This document shows, piece by piece, positions 9,104-17,218 of a DNA stretch of 64,000 bases. The position numbers and the translations under genes were made by a program. Position 1 is the stretch's first letter, and each line of letters begins with the position of its first letter. Origin of the DNA: Alkalimonas collagenimarina. GTDB taxonomy: Bacteria; Pseudomonadota; Gammaproteobacteria; Enterobacterales; Alteromonadaceae. Below the pieces are notes generated by a model. The model saw nothing but the letters and a program-made list of their open reading frames with translations, made no database searches and had not been told where the DNA came from. Where the stretch lies: assembly GCF_030717845.1 (NCBI RefSeq), contig NZ_JAUZVZ010000007.1, positions 1-64,000 on the forward strand. Direction: 5' to 3'.

Positions 9104-10558
9104 ATGACATTCAAAAATTTATCTGCCGGGCTTTTGCTGCTGGTGTTTAGCAATGCGCTGGCAACTGAGCTTGATTTAGAGCGTGTTAGAGTGCAACTGG
9201 AGCATCCTGCCAATGGCAGTCTAATGGCACTGAAAGAGCAACCCTACTTGTTCGCATCCGGTTTTAATCAGTTTCAACGTTGGCTGAGTGTTATTAATAC
9301 CAGTGATTACTCGGTACAACAGCTCTCTATTCCAGCTCAGGCACAGTTTTTTGATCAGGCTCGTCTCATGGGGGCAGATCAAACCCAATTAGTGTTCTGG
9401 GCAACCGATGGCTTGTATCGTGCAGATTTAAGTGATGGCAGTTATCAGCGTTTGTTTGAAGTCAGCTCAGTGCATCGTGTAGTTGATCCGGTTCGATTAC
9501 GTCAGCGTGGATTTGTTTTGGATTTAGGCAATGGCCCCAGTGATTTTATACTGCCAGACTTTGATTCGGTAAAGCTGGTGCGCCAACAAAGTGATGGCAG
9601 TTTCCAGCAGTATGCGCTGCAGTTGCCAAGCTTGATCCAAACGTGGGCAGGACGGCGTGTCACCTATGAGCCCCGACGACACTTTGTGGTGGATACCAAT
9701 GGTAACGGTTTAAAAGATGTACTCTTTGTTGATCAGGGGCAGTTTCTGGCTTTTGAACAAGCCGAAGATGGCAGCTTTGCTACCACCGGTAAAGTACTCG
9801 ACTGGCAGGTGCCATTATCCAATGAACGTGATGCTGATCAGCGTAATGATGCCGGTCGCAGCTATCAAGAGCAGCAGATGGATCGTTTGTTTACGGTGCA
9901 GGATATGAACGGCAATGGTATTGCTGACTTGGTTATTGAGCGCGAAATGCTAGCCGATGCGTTGGATCGCAACAATCAATACCGTATTCATTATGGTCGC
10001 CAGACAGAGCATGGGTTGGAATTTTCGGCTGAACCGGACACGACCGTGATGACTGACAACGTACCGATTGACGTGGTGATTGGTGACTTTAATGGCAATG
10101 GGCGGCAAGACTTTTACATCCCCAACACCAACATTGGGGTCGGTACCATTATTCGGGTGTTACTGCGCGGCAATGCCAATCTGGATGTTGATTTTTTTCT
10201 GATGGATGCCGCAGGCAACTACCCATCCAGGGCGGATTTCCGTCAACAAGCGCGGGTTGATGTCAGTATTACCAACGTGCGCTTTGATTTACCATTATTT
10301 CAATTGGCAGACCTTTCGGGTTTAAACCAAAAGCATTTGTTGGTTGGTGAGAGCGGCAGACTGCGTGTGTATGCACCGGATGAGCGGCGTCTCTTTGCCC
10401 GCAGGGGCGACCGTTTGGAACTGGAGCTACCACGGGATAGCAGTGGTGTTTTGATCACAGATGTAACTGGCAATGGTAAAGATGATATCGTGTTACCATT
10501 TGATGCGCAGGATGATGAAGCACATCGCAATCAAGTTCACTTGATCTTCAGTCGTTAG
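9104..10558 (+). CDS. Exported FG-GAP/VCBS-repeat protein
   Basis: A 484-aa protein with a Sec signal peptide cleaved after ALA (about residue 20). Four calcium-binding loops of the integrin-type beta-propeller are visible: DTNGNGLKD, DMNGNGIAD, DFNGNGRQD and DVTGNGKDD. Each follows a hydrophobic strand, so the protein is probably a Ca2+-stabilised propeller in the periplasm or at the surface. No enzymatic motif is seen. The next gene begins 14 bases downstream and is likely co-transcribed. Confidence 0.85.
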   Translation: MTFKNLSAGLLLLVFSNALATELDLERVRVQLEHPANGSLMALKEQPYLFASGFNQFQRWLSVINTSDYSVQQLSIPAQAQFFDQARLMGADQTQLVFWATDGLYRADLSDGSYQRLFEVSSVHRVVDPVRLRQRGFVLDLGNGPSDFILPDFDSVKLVRQQSDGSFQQYALQLPSLIQTWAGRRVTYEPRRHFVVDTNGNGLKDVLFVDQGQFLAFEQAEDGSFATTGKVLDWQVPLSNERDADQRNDAGRSYQEQQMDRLFTVQDMNGNGIADLVIEREMLADALDRNNQYRIHYGRQTEHGLEFSAEPDTTVMTDNVPIDVVIGDFNGNGRQDFYIPNTNIGVGTIIRVLLRGNANLDVDFFLMDAAGNYPSRADFRQQARVDVSITNVRFDLPLFQLADLSGLNQKHLLVGESGRLRVYAPDERRLFARRGDRLELELPRDSSGVLITDVTGNGKDDIVLPFDAQDDEAHRNQVHLIFSR

Positions 10559-10572
10559 CCAAGAGCTCCAAC

Positions 10573-11076
10573 ATGACAAAACAGCTGTTTATTCGCAACA
10601 AGTTAATATCGCTGAAAGGCAATATCATCATTTGTGATGAGCACGATGAGCCACGTTATCATGCCAAAGGTAGCTTTGCCGTGTTTTATCCGCGCTGGCG
10701 GCTTTTTAAAGGTGAGGCTGAAATAGCCAGTCTTCGACGCAAAATTTTTGTTTGGAGGCCAACCTGGCAGGTTCATAGTGAGTTGGGTGACTTTATCATT
10801 AAGAAGAAACTGCTGTCCTGGCACAGTCGTTATCAGGTGATTGGCGGCCCCTTCGACGGCGCCGAAATCAATGGCAACTTCTGGGATCGGCAGTTTGAAA
10901 TTAGCCATCAGTTGCAGCTGCTGGCACAAGCCAGTGGCAAAATAATGTCGCTACGTAACCGTTATACCATCGAGCTGCTTCGCGAAGACGATTCCACTGA
11001 GTTATTCACCGCCATCGTTATGGTCACGATGCTGATGCACCGCCGCGATCGTCAGCAGAATCAACAAGGTCGCTAA
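10573..11076 (+). CDS. LURP-one-related / scramblase-like beta-barrel protein
   Basis: A 167-aa soluble protein with the tubby-like pattern of LURP-one/YxjI proteins: paired strands with charged turns (FIRNKLISLKGNIIICDE, YHAKGSF, FKGEAEIASLRRKIFVWRPTW, YQVIGGPFDGAEINGNFWDR) and a hydrophobic C-terminal helix (TAIVMVTMLMHRR). The family binds phospholipids in some eukaryotes; the bacterial role is unknown. It is encoded just after the FG-GAP gene and ends at a bidirectional terminator. Confidence 0.72.
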   Translation: MTKQLFIRNKLISLKGNIIICDEHDEPRYHAKGSFAVFYPRWRLFKGEAEIASLRRKIFVWRPTWQVHSELGDFIIKKKLLSWHSRYQVIGGPFDGAEINGNFWDRQFEISHQLQLLAQASGKIMSLRNRYTIELLREDDSTELFTAIVMVTMLMHRRDRQQNQQGR

Positions 11077-11077
11077 A

Positions 11078-11103
11078 ACAGCACAGTAGCCATACTGTGC
11101 TGT
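11078..11103. terminator. Bidirectional terminator
   Basis: A perfect 11-bp stem, ACAGCACAGTA and TACTGTGCTGT, with a 4-base loop lies between two convergent genes. On the minus strand it is followed by TTTTAG. Confidence 0.85.
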
Positions 11104-11108
11104 AAAGA

Positions 11109-11972
11109 TTAGAACTCGTATTTATGCGCACTAAACAGCTGCTGCACTTCCAGCCAGATATCGCCAGGTTCTCCATCATTGACCCATTGATCATTAATTC
11201 GCACCACTGGTGCCACTTCTTTGCTGGAGCTGGTGAGCCAGACTTCATCGGCGGCGAGAACTTCCGCCCGGCTTATGACGCGTTCTTCAACCTGACGTTG
11301 GCTATACTGTTCGAGCACCTTCAGCAAAATATGCCGGGTAATGCCGGGCAGTAGCTCGGTACTGAGCGGTGGCGTGGCAATGACGCCATCTTTGACCACA
11401 AACACATTGCAGGCGGCCGCTTCGGTTAAGTTGCCTTCACGGTTAAACAGGATGGTTTCCTGCGCACCCTGGGCATAGCCTTGCTGGTAATGCAGTACAT
11501 TGCCGAGTAGTGAAGTCGACTTAATATGGCAGCGCTGCCAGCGTAAATCATCAGCAGTGACCACACTGTATTTTGGTGCTTTGTCCTTATCGGCTACCGG
11601 AGCCGGGGGGATCTCAAACACAAAGGCAAATACGGTTGGGCGAATATGCGCCGGGAAGGCGTGGTTGCGTTTGGTGTCGGCACCGCGACTCACCTGAATA
11701 TAGACCCCTAAATTCTCGCCCATGTCCTGATTGCGCTGCAGCAAGTTTTCAGCTAGTTGTTGCCAATCGCTCAGGCTTAATCCGGGCTCGATACTAAGTT
11801 GCGATAAACCGCTCAGCATCCGTTCGAGATGGGGCACTAAACCAACAAATCGGCTCTGATAAGAGGGCACCACTTCATAGATACCATCACCAAATAAAAA
11901 GCCACGATCCATCGGGGAAATTTTGGCTTGCTCGGCCGGTAAGAAGTCACCATTTAAATAGACAATACTCAT
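11109..11972 (-). CDS. D-amino-acid aminotransferase (class IV)
   Basis: The start at 11972 (MSIVYLNG) matches the family; the frame extends 4 codons further. The 287-aa fold-type IV PLP enzyme shows MDRGFLFGDGIYEVVP near residue 21, the Schiff-base lysine in CHIKSTSLLGN (Lys151) and the PLP-anchoring Glu184 in EGNLTEAAACNVF. Sequence and length fit D-alanine transaminases, which interconvert D-amino acids plus 2-oxoglutarate with 2-oxo acids plus D-glutamate. It is the last gene of the D-glutamate/5-oxoproline operon, 8 bases after the DUF4392 gene. 4-amino-4-deoxychorismate lyase or branched-chain enzymes are less likely alternatives. Confidence 0.85.
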   Translation of the reverse strand: MSIVYLNGDFLPAEQAKISPMDRGFLFGDGIYEVVPSYQSRFVGLVPHLERMLSGLSQLSIEPGLSLSDWQQLAENLLQRNQDMGENLGVYIQVSRGADTKRNHAFPAHIRPTVFAFVFEIPPAPVADKDKAPKYSVVTADDLRWQRCHIKSTSLLGNVLHYQQGYAQGAQETILFNREGNLTEAAACNVFVVKDGVIATPPLSTELLPGITRHILLKVLEQYSQRQVEERVISRAEVLAADEVWLTSSSKEVAPVVRINDQWVNDGEPGDIWLEVQQLFSAHKYEF

Positions 11973-11980
11973 ATTCGTTC

Positions 11981-12820
11981 TCAACTAAAGCCACACAGGG
12001 CGCGAAAGGATTGGATCAGGGCGATGCCTTCACTGGCATCGAGGCTGTCTTCGGTCAGGGTATTGAGGCGGCTAACACCATCAACACTGCCACGATCCGA
12101 TAAATACTGCAGGATATGCATAGGGTCCACTGTGGCCAGATAATCGTGTTGCCGCCACAGAGAAAGTAAAGCGATCAGGCCGTATGCGCCCCAGTTGGAC
12201 ACATCGGCCAGCAATAGTTCATCGCACTCGGTTTCTGCAGGGGTGATATTAAGCTGACTGACGGCTGCTTTAATATTGCCCATGCCAATTTCATTACCCC
12301 CATCACCAATGGCAATAGTGGGGCAGGCGGCGAGTTTCAGGAAATAATCAAAGCTAGCACAGCGCTCAGTAATATCTTCACCGCGCATGTTGTAGTAGCG
12401 ATCTCCAGCCGCCAAACCTGGCCGCTCAATGGAGAGCACTGCTTGAGGTAAATACTGCTGCAGAGCTTCTGAAGCAATGGCTGGCAGATCCTGATCGCTA
12501 AATACAGGAATTGGATGGCAGCGGTAATCGGTTTTTAGCACCCTGTACAAAGGGTTGCCACAGACCAGCACCGGGTGAGCTCCCATCTGTTCAAGGCATT
12601 GATACAGCGCAATGGCACCCACCGGGCCATCGGTTTCGAAGGTATCGGCGACTGGAAAGCCTGTGCCAATCAATACTACGCCCTGACACTGATTTAAAAT
12701 ACGCGCGGCTCGCAGGTAATAGCCAGGGCGTAAGGCTTTCTGCAATTGCTGCATACCACGAAGGTTGCGGGCAACCAGTCGATTCTCGAGCTCTTGACTC
12801 AACGATTGTAAATCCTTCAT
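11981..12820 (-). CDS. DUF4392 domain protein, putative D-glutamate cyclase
   Basis: The ATG at 12820 (MKDLQSLSQELENR) begins the conserved protein and lies 13 bases after pxpC; the open frame upstream overlaps pxpC. The 279-aa product corresponds to DUF4392, the C-terminal half of human DGLUCY, which converts D-glutamate to 5-oxo-D-proline. Recognisable motifs are GVVLIGTGFPV, ETDGPVGAIAL, the Asp/Gly-rich IAIGDGGNEIGMGN and LLADVSNWGAYGL. No membrane segment is seen. Its place between pxpC and a D-amino-acid transaminase strongly supports action on D-glutamate. Confidence 0.83.
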   Translation of the reverse strand: MKDLQSLSQELENRLVARNLRGMQQLQKALRPGYYLRAARILNQCQGVVLIGTGFPVADTFETDGPVGAIALYQCLEQMGAHPVLVCGNPLYRVLKTDYRCHPIPVFSDQDLPAIASEALQQYLPQAVLSIERPGLAAGDRYYNMRGEDITERCASFDYFLKLAACPTIAIGDGGNEIGMGNIKAAVSQLNITPAETECDELLLADVSNWGAYGLIALLSLWRQHDYLATVDPMHILQYLSDRGSVDGVSRLNTLTEDSLDASEGIALIQSFRALCGFS

Positions 12821-12833
12821 CCGACGGACTCCT

Positions 12834-13778
12834 TCATACCACTGGCTGCAGGTGTTGTAAGCGACGCTGAAATTGTTGCTCAGCCAGATGCAGCGTATTG
12901 TGTGCCTGTTCGATACTGATTGCTTCAAAGTGTAGCTCAGTCCCGGCACTGCGTTGTGCCAGTTGCCAGCAGTCTAAGGATAATACTGAGCCTAACTTTG
13001 GGTAGCCCCCCAGAGTTTGTCTATCGCTGAGTAGCACAATGGGCTGGCCATCAGGGGGCACTTGCACCGCACCATAGCAGATCCCTTCGGATAGCATACT
13101 GCGGCGTTGGCTGGATAAAGCGAGACCCTCCAGCCGATACCCCATGCGGTCTGATTGCTGGCTGATGCGAAAGGTATGCTGATAAAAGCGCTGCTTACTG
13201 GCTATGCTAAAATCATCACTTTGGTAGCCTTCAATCAGCCGTAACTTCAGTGGCGCCTGATAATCAGGGCGGTAGCTTTTTGGCAATTGCCAGTTCGGCT
13301 TGTTTTGGTGGGTGCCGATAGCAAGTTGCTGACCCACTTTCAACTTGCCACCATCCAACCCACCAATCCCTTCACGTACTACTGTTGATAGGCTGCCAAA
13401 CTGCGGCGTTAACTGAAAGCCGCCATCGACTGCTAAATAACTGCGTAATCCGGCTGTGGCCATGGCTAGTTCGATGATATCGCCTGCCTGCACCGGATGG
13501 CTTTGCCACAAAGGTTTTGGCTGCTGATTGATCCGCAATGGCATTTCAGCACCACAGACAGCAATACGACTGGGCTGCAACATGGTCAGCTCCAGTCCAC
13601 CCATGCTTATTTCAATGCAACAGCTGCCCGGGGTATTGCCAAGCAGAGCATTCGCCCAGCGGAAAGCCTCGGCATCGGCTGGCCCACCGGTAGTTAATCC
13701 CAACTGACTTTGGCCAAAACGACCTTGATCCTGTAATAAGCTGAGGATGCCCGGCTGCTCAATACGGATACCTGTCAT
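12834..13778 (-). CDS. pxpC: 5-oxoprolinase subunit C (KipA-like, biotin-dependent carboxyltransferase family)
   Basis: A 314-aa protein with the KipA signatures: PGILSLLQDQGRFGQSQLGLTTGGP at the start, AFRWANALLGN, a YLAVDGGF strand and the late VQVPPDGQPIVLLSDRQTLGGYPKLG. With PxpA and PxpB it forms an ATP-dependent 5-oxoprolinase that opens 5-oxoproline to glutamate. Its start overlaps the pxpB stop by 4 bases, indicating translational coupling. Confidence 0.92.
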   Translation of the reverse strand: MTGIRIEQPGILSLLQDQGRFGQSQLGLTTGGPADAEAFRWANALLGNTPGSCCIEISMGGLELTMLQPSRIAVCGAEMPLRINQQPKPLWQSHPVQAGDIIELAMATAGLRSYLAVDGGFQLTPQFGSLSTVVREGIGGLDGGKLKVGQQLAIGTHQNKPNWQLPKSYRPDYQAPLKLRLIEGYQSDDFSIASKQRFYQHTFRISQQSDRMGYRLEGLALSSQRRSMLSEGICYGAVQVPPDGQPIVLLSDRQTLGGYPKLGSVLSLDCWQLAQRSAGTELHFEAISIEQAHNTLHLAEQQFQRRLQHLQPVV

Positions 13779-14467
13779 AGCACCCCTCCGAGCTTTAAAA
13801 ACTCTGCTTTATCAATGGCTTTAAAGCGAACTTCATCACCTACAGCCACTGGCATGCTAGGCGTTTGGTCTGGTGTGAACATGCTTACCGGACAAAGGCC
13901 AATTAAGTTCCAGCCACCTGGCGAAACGGCAGGGTAGACTGCTGTTTGCCGATCGGCAATGGCGACTGCACCTTTGGGGACTTTTGCCCTTGGACTATCC
14001 AGTCTTGGGGTGGCTAGTTGTTCGTTCAATTCGCCAAGGTAAGCAAAACCGGGAGCAAAGCCTATGGCATACACCCGGTAGCTTTGTTGCTGATGTAATT
14101 CAATCACTTGCTCAATGCTCAGTTGATGCAGCTTGGCGACACGTGCTAAATCTGGGCCGCTTTCTTCGCTGTAATACACCGGTAGTTCTACCAGCTGACC
14201 ACTTTGTTCACTCTGCTGTGACAAGGCTGACAGCGTATGGTGGATGCGCTGCCGAACCGCAAAATGATCGGTGAATAGCGGGTTGTAACAGACCAGCAAA
14301 GAGGCATAGGAAGGGGTTAAATCAACTAATACATCGGCAAGCGCACTGTGCAGCGCCTGAGTGGCCTGTAGCACTCGCTGGCTGATGTCGGCGGACATGT
14401 GCTCGGCAAAATACAGGATCAGTGCGCTCTCACCGGCAATTTCAATGCGATAACTCTGCTTGCTCAT
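13775..14467 (-). CDS. pxpB: 5-oxoprolinase subunit B (KipI-like)
   Basis: A 230-aa protein of the KipI/AHS1 family. It carries YAIGFAPGFAYLGEL, the RLDSPRAKVPKGAVAIAD block and AVYPAVSPGGWNLIG, diagnostic of PxpB. It acts with PxpC in the 5-oxoprolinase complex; B. subtilis KipI also inhibits a sporulation kinase, which is not relevant here. Both ends overlap neighbouring genes by 4 bases. Confidence 0.92.
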   Translation of the reverse strand: MSKQSYRIEIAGESALILYFAEHMSADISQRVLQATQALHSALADVLVDLTPSYASLLVCYNPLFTDHFAVRQRIHHTLSALSQQSEQSGQLVELPVYYSEESGPDLARVAKLHQLSIEQVIELHQQQSYRVYAIGFAPGFAYLGELNEQLATPRLDSPRAKVPKGAVAIADRQTAVYPAVSPGGWNLIGLCPVSMFTPDQTPSMPVAVGDEVRFKAIDKAEFLKLGGVL

Positions 14468-15195
14468 GATGCTTTAAGCACCTGTTGGATCTGTTGTACC
14501 TGAGCGATAGCCGCTTCGTTATCGCCGTGTACGCAGAGTGTATCGGCAATGAGTGACAGCCGTTGACCTGATTCAGTGATGACAACGCCTTCGCTGACCA
14601 GTAATTTAACTTGCTCTAACACGTCTTGCTTGTTCAATACGGCGCCAGATTTGCTGCGGGGCATCAACAGGCCTTCATCGGTGTAGCGTCGATCGGCAAA
14701 GGCTTCAAACAGCACATCGATACTTTCTGCCTGAGCCTGCTGCTTGTGCTGATGTTGTTTTGCGGTTGCAAGCATCATCAGTGCCAGCGGTTTATGGTAG
14801 CTGGCGATGGCCGTAAAGACAGTTTCCAAAATGGCGGGGTGGCGCATCATATCGTTGTATAAAGCACCATGTGGTTTGACATAGCTGAGTTGCAGACCAT
14901 GAATTTGGGCCATACCATCCAGTGCTGCGATCTGGTAATGCAGTAAATTAACCAATTCTTCTGTAGAGCAGTTCATCGAGCGACGGCCAAAGCCTTGTCG
15001 ATCCGGATAACTGGGGTGTGCACCAATCTGAACCTGATGGTGTTTAGCCAGGGCCAGCGTTTGTTGCATGACATCGGCATCGCCGGCATGAAAACCACAG
15101 GCGATATTGGCCATATCAATAAATGGCATCACTGCGCTGTCCATTCCCATGGTCCAGCTGCCGTAGCTCTCGCCCAGATCGCAATTTAATTTCAT
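14464..15195 (-). CDS. pxpA: 5-oxoprolinase subunit A (LamB/YcsF family)
   Basis: A 243-aa protein with the full YcsF pattern: LNCDLGESYGSW, IACGFHAGDADVMQQT, IGAHPSYPDRQGFGRR, VKPHGALYNDM, EAFADRRYTDEGLLMPR and a late CVHGDN. It is the PxpA subunit of ATP-dependent 5-oxoprolinase. It lies 33 bases after the DUF1445 gene and overlaps pxpB by 4. Confidence 0.94.
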   Translation of the reverse strand: MKLNCDLGESYGSWTMGMDSAVMPFIDMANIACGFHAGDADVMQQTLALAKHHQVQIGAHPSYPDRQGFGRRSMNCSTEELVNLLHYQIAALDGMAQIHGLQLSYVKPHGALYNDMMRHPAILETVFTAIASYHKPLALMMLATAKQHQHKQQAQAESIDVLFEAFADRRYTDEGLLMPRSKSGAVLNKQDVLEQVKLLVSEGVVITESGQRLSLIADTLCVHGDNEAAIAQVQQIQQVLKAS

Positions 15196-15228
15196 CGCCT
15201 GTTTCCTGTTCTATGGCATCGTACCGGA

Positions 15229-16020
15229 TTAAAACAATGCCAGCTTTGAATTTGGTATATCGGTCACCAGCATGCAGCCGGGCGTGTGAGTTATGCAAAA
15301 ATCAGGTTTTGCTTCTGCAATGGCCAGTTGCGGCGTGACGCCGCACGCCCAGAATACTGGCACTTCTCCAGGCTTAATGCTAACCGCATCACCAAAGTCA
15401 GGCTGATTTATATCGCTGATACCGATGGCCGAAGGGTCACCAAAATGTATCGGTGCGCCGTGCACTTGCGGGAAGCGGCTGCAGATTTGTATTGCCCGGA
15501 TAGCATTCGCTGGTGTCATCGGTCGCATACTGACCACCATGGGACCACTGAATTTTCCTGCAGGTTGGCAGCGTATCGAGGTGCGATACATCGGCACATT
15601 AACCTGTTCGGTGATGTTACGGATTTCCAGGCCATCCGCGATCAGTGCTTCTTCAAATGAGAAAGAACAGCCTAACAGAAAGGTAACCAGGTCATCTTGC
15701 CAGAGTCCACGAATATCGGTTTGCTCAGCTACCAGCTCTCCATGGCGAAAAATCCGGTAGCTGGGTAGATCGGTGCGGATATCTAAATCGACTGCAGCAC
15801 TGATTATGCCGGTATCGCCTGGCTGACTGGACATGGCTACCAGCGGGCAAGGCTTAGGGTTAAGCTGACAAAACTGCAGAAAATCAGCCGCATCGGTTTT
15901 TGGTAAAATCACCATATTGGCCTGGACATAGCCAGCTGCAAGGCCGGACGTATTGCCGGTATGGTTTTGCAGACGGCATTGCTGGCGAATTTCTGCTGGA
16001 CTGGCTTGTTTAGTTAACAT
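15229..16020 (-). CDS. DUF1445 / YcsI family protein, putative D-glutamate cyclase or hydro-lyase
   Basis: First gene of the six-gene leftward operon, 263 aa, with AGAGG 6 bases before its ATG. Family motifs are [54 protein letters not shown] and [14 protein letters not shown], followed by [10 protein letters not shown]. Databases call the family putative hydro-lyase, and it matches the N-terminal half of human DGLUCY, a mitochondrial D-glutamate cyclase. B. subtilis ycsI is also in an operon with ycsF-kipIA. A function in the D-glutamate to 5-oxoproline step is inferred. Confidence 0.87.
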   Translation of the reverse strand: MLTKQASPAEIRQQCRLQNHTGNTSGLAAGYVQANMVILPKTDAADFLQFCQLNPKPCPLVAMSSQPGDTGIISAAVDLDIRTDLPSYRIFRHGELVAEQTDIRGLWQDDLVTFLLGCSFSFEEALIADGLEIRNITEQVNVPMYRTSIRCQPAGKFSGPMVVSMRPMTPANAIRAIQICSRFPQVHGAPIHFGDPSAIGISDINQPDFGDAVSIKPGEVPVFWACGVTPQLAIAEAKPDFCITHTPGCMLVTDIPNSKLALF

Positions 16021-16069
16021 CAGCGACCTCTGGGCGTTCTGGATGGCTAGCTACAACACGACTACTCTA

Positions 16070-16094
16070 TATTGAATATAATATTTGCTCAATA
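16070..16094 (-). promoter_or_regulatory. Inverted repeat in the promoter region of the D-glutamate/5-oxoproline operon
   Basis: TATTGA and TCAATA (spacing 13) frame an AT-rich core 50 to 74 bases before the first gene of the operon. On the minus strand TTTCAA and TATTAT separated by 17 bases could be the -35 and -10. The repeat would overlap this promoter, as expected for a repressor site. No regulator gene is adjacent. Confidence 0.35.
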
Positions 16095-16145
16095 AGTGAA
16101 TTGAAAAATAATTTATTCATTAGCTCTTTCGTATTAAGAATAGCA

Positions 16146-17030
16146 TTATCCTAATAAGAGTCCGACCCCCAAAAGGGCAGTCAGTGTCCAGAGCAAACTG
16201 CCTTTTGGCAAGGTATCGCCAAGAGCTCTTGCCAGTAGCAATGACAAGATAACACTGGTCGCCAATAGTGTTTGTACAATGGCCGCTTTACTGTGACTAA
16301 ACGCCAGCATTTGCAGATAAATCGCAGCGGTAGTCCCTATAAGGGTGGCAGCCAGCAAGATCAGCCAGGGTCGCAGCTGGTGATGTGGTCGGGGCAGCAG
16401 TCGTGTCCGACTAAACAGCAGCATCGGCACAATGATGGCCATACCACCGAGTAACCGCCAGCTGCTGGCGCTGGCGACATCAATACTACTGTGTAAAAAC
16501 ACATCCCGGCTGATGACTGCGCCGATCGCTTGGCATAAGGCAGCAAGGGCGGCAAAACTGTAGCCGCTCCAGAGTTGTTGCGGCTGTTGTCGACGCTGCA
16601 GCCGAAGCACCATGTCAACCGCTAGTAAAATACAGGCTATGCCAAGCCATTGCTGCCAGCTTAATAGCTCCATCAACCAAATAATGGCAAAGATAGCTGT
16701 TAGCAATGGTGCCAGAGTTTCTGCTACCAACAACGATAACCGGTCACCAATGCGATTCAGTGCTAAAAAAAAGCAGGTATCACCCAGGCCAATCCCTATC
16801 GCACCACTGAGCAGCAACATCATTAGCTGGCTGGTGCTGAGGGGACTTGCGCTAATCCACGCCGGACTGAATGGCAGGGCAGGGCTTAATGGCAAAAGAA
16901 TAGCGAGACTGATCAAGCCTTTCCAAAAGTTTAGAGTCACAGGCGAGAAGCTGGCACCAAGTTGGCGATACAAACGGGCGGCGACGGCCCAGCAACAGGC
17001 GGTGGTTAGGGCCGCAATAGCTCCAATCAT
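16146..17030 (-). CDS. EamA-family (DMT superfamily) membrane transporter
   Basis: The ATG at 17030 has GGAAGG upstream; the longer frame from 17045 adds five residues. The 294-aa protein has about ten hydrophobic helices in two EamA repeats, with WKGLISLAILLPL and the GLGDTCFFLALNRIGDRLSLLVAETLAPLLTAI segment typical of drug/metabolite transporters. The substrate is unknown; members export amino acids or metabolites. It reads toward the D-glutamate operon start in the same direction but 126 bases upstream, with an AT-rich gap. Confidence 0.85.
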   Translation of the reverse strand: MIGAIAALTTACCWAVAARLYRQLGASFSPVTLNFWKGLISLAILLPLSPALPFSPAWISASPLSTSQLMMLLLSGAIGIGLGDTCFFLALNRIGDRLSLLVAETLAPLLTAIFAIIWLMELLSWQQWLGIACILLAVDMVLRLQRRQQPQQLWSGYSFAALAALCQAIGAVISRDVFLHSSIDVASASSWRLLGGMAIIVPMLLFSRTRLLPRPHHQLRPWLILLAATLIGTTAAIYLQMLAFSHSKAAIVQTLLATSVILSLLLARALGDTLPKGSLLWTLTALLGVGLLLG

Positions 17031-17218
17031 AAGGAGACCTTCCAAAGCAAAAAAGCAGCCTAATCAGTTCGCGTTCTCGCTGCAAGGGCAATAAGCCCAA
17101 AATAAGTGAAAGATACAAAAGATGCGGACAGACTGGCAAGATACGCGATTAATGGTAGTTGCATCACCCCTGTTTAGGATTACTATGGTCATAACCTTTT
17201 ATCTCAGGAATATGCGTT

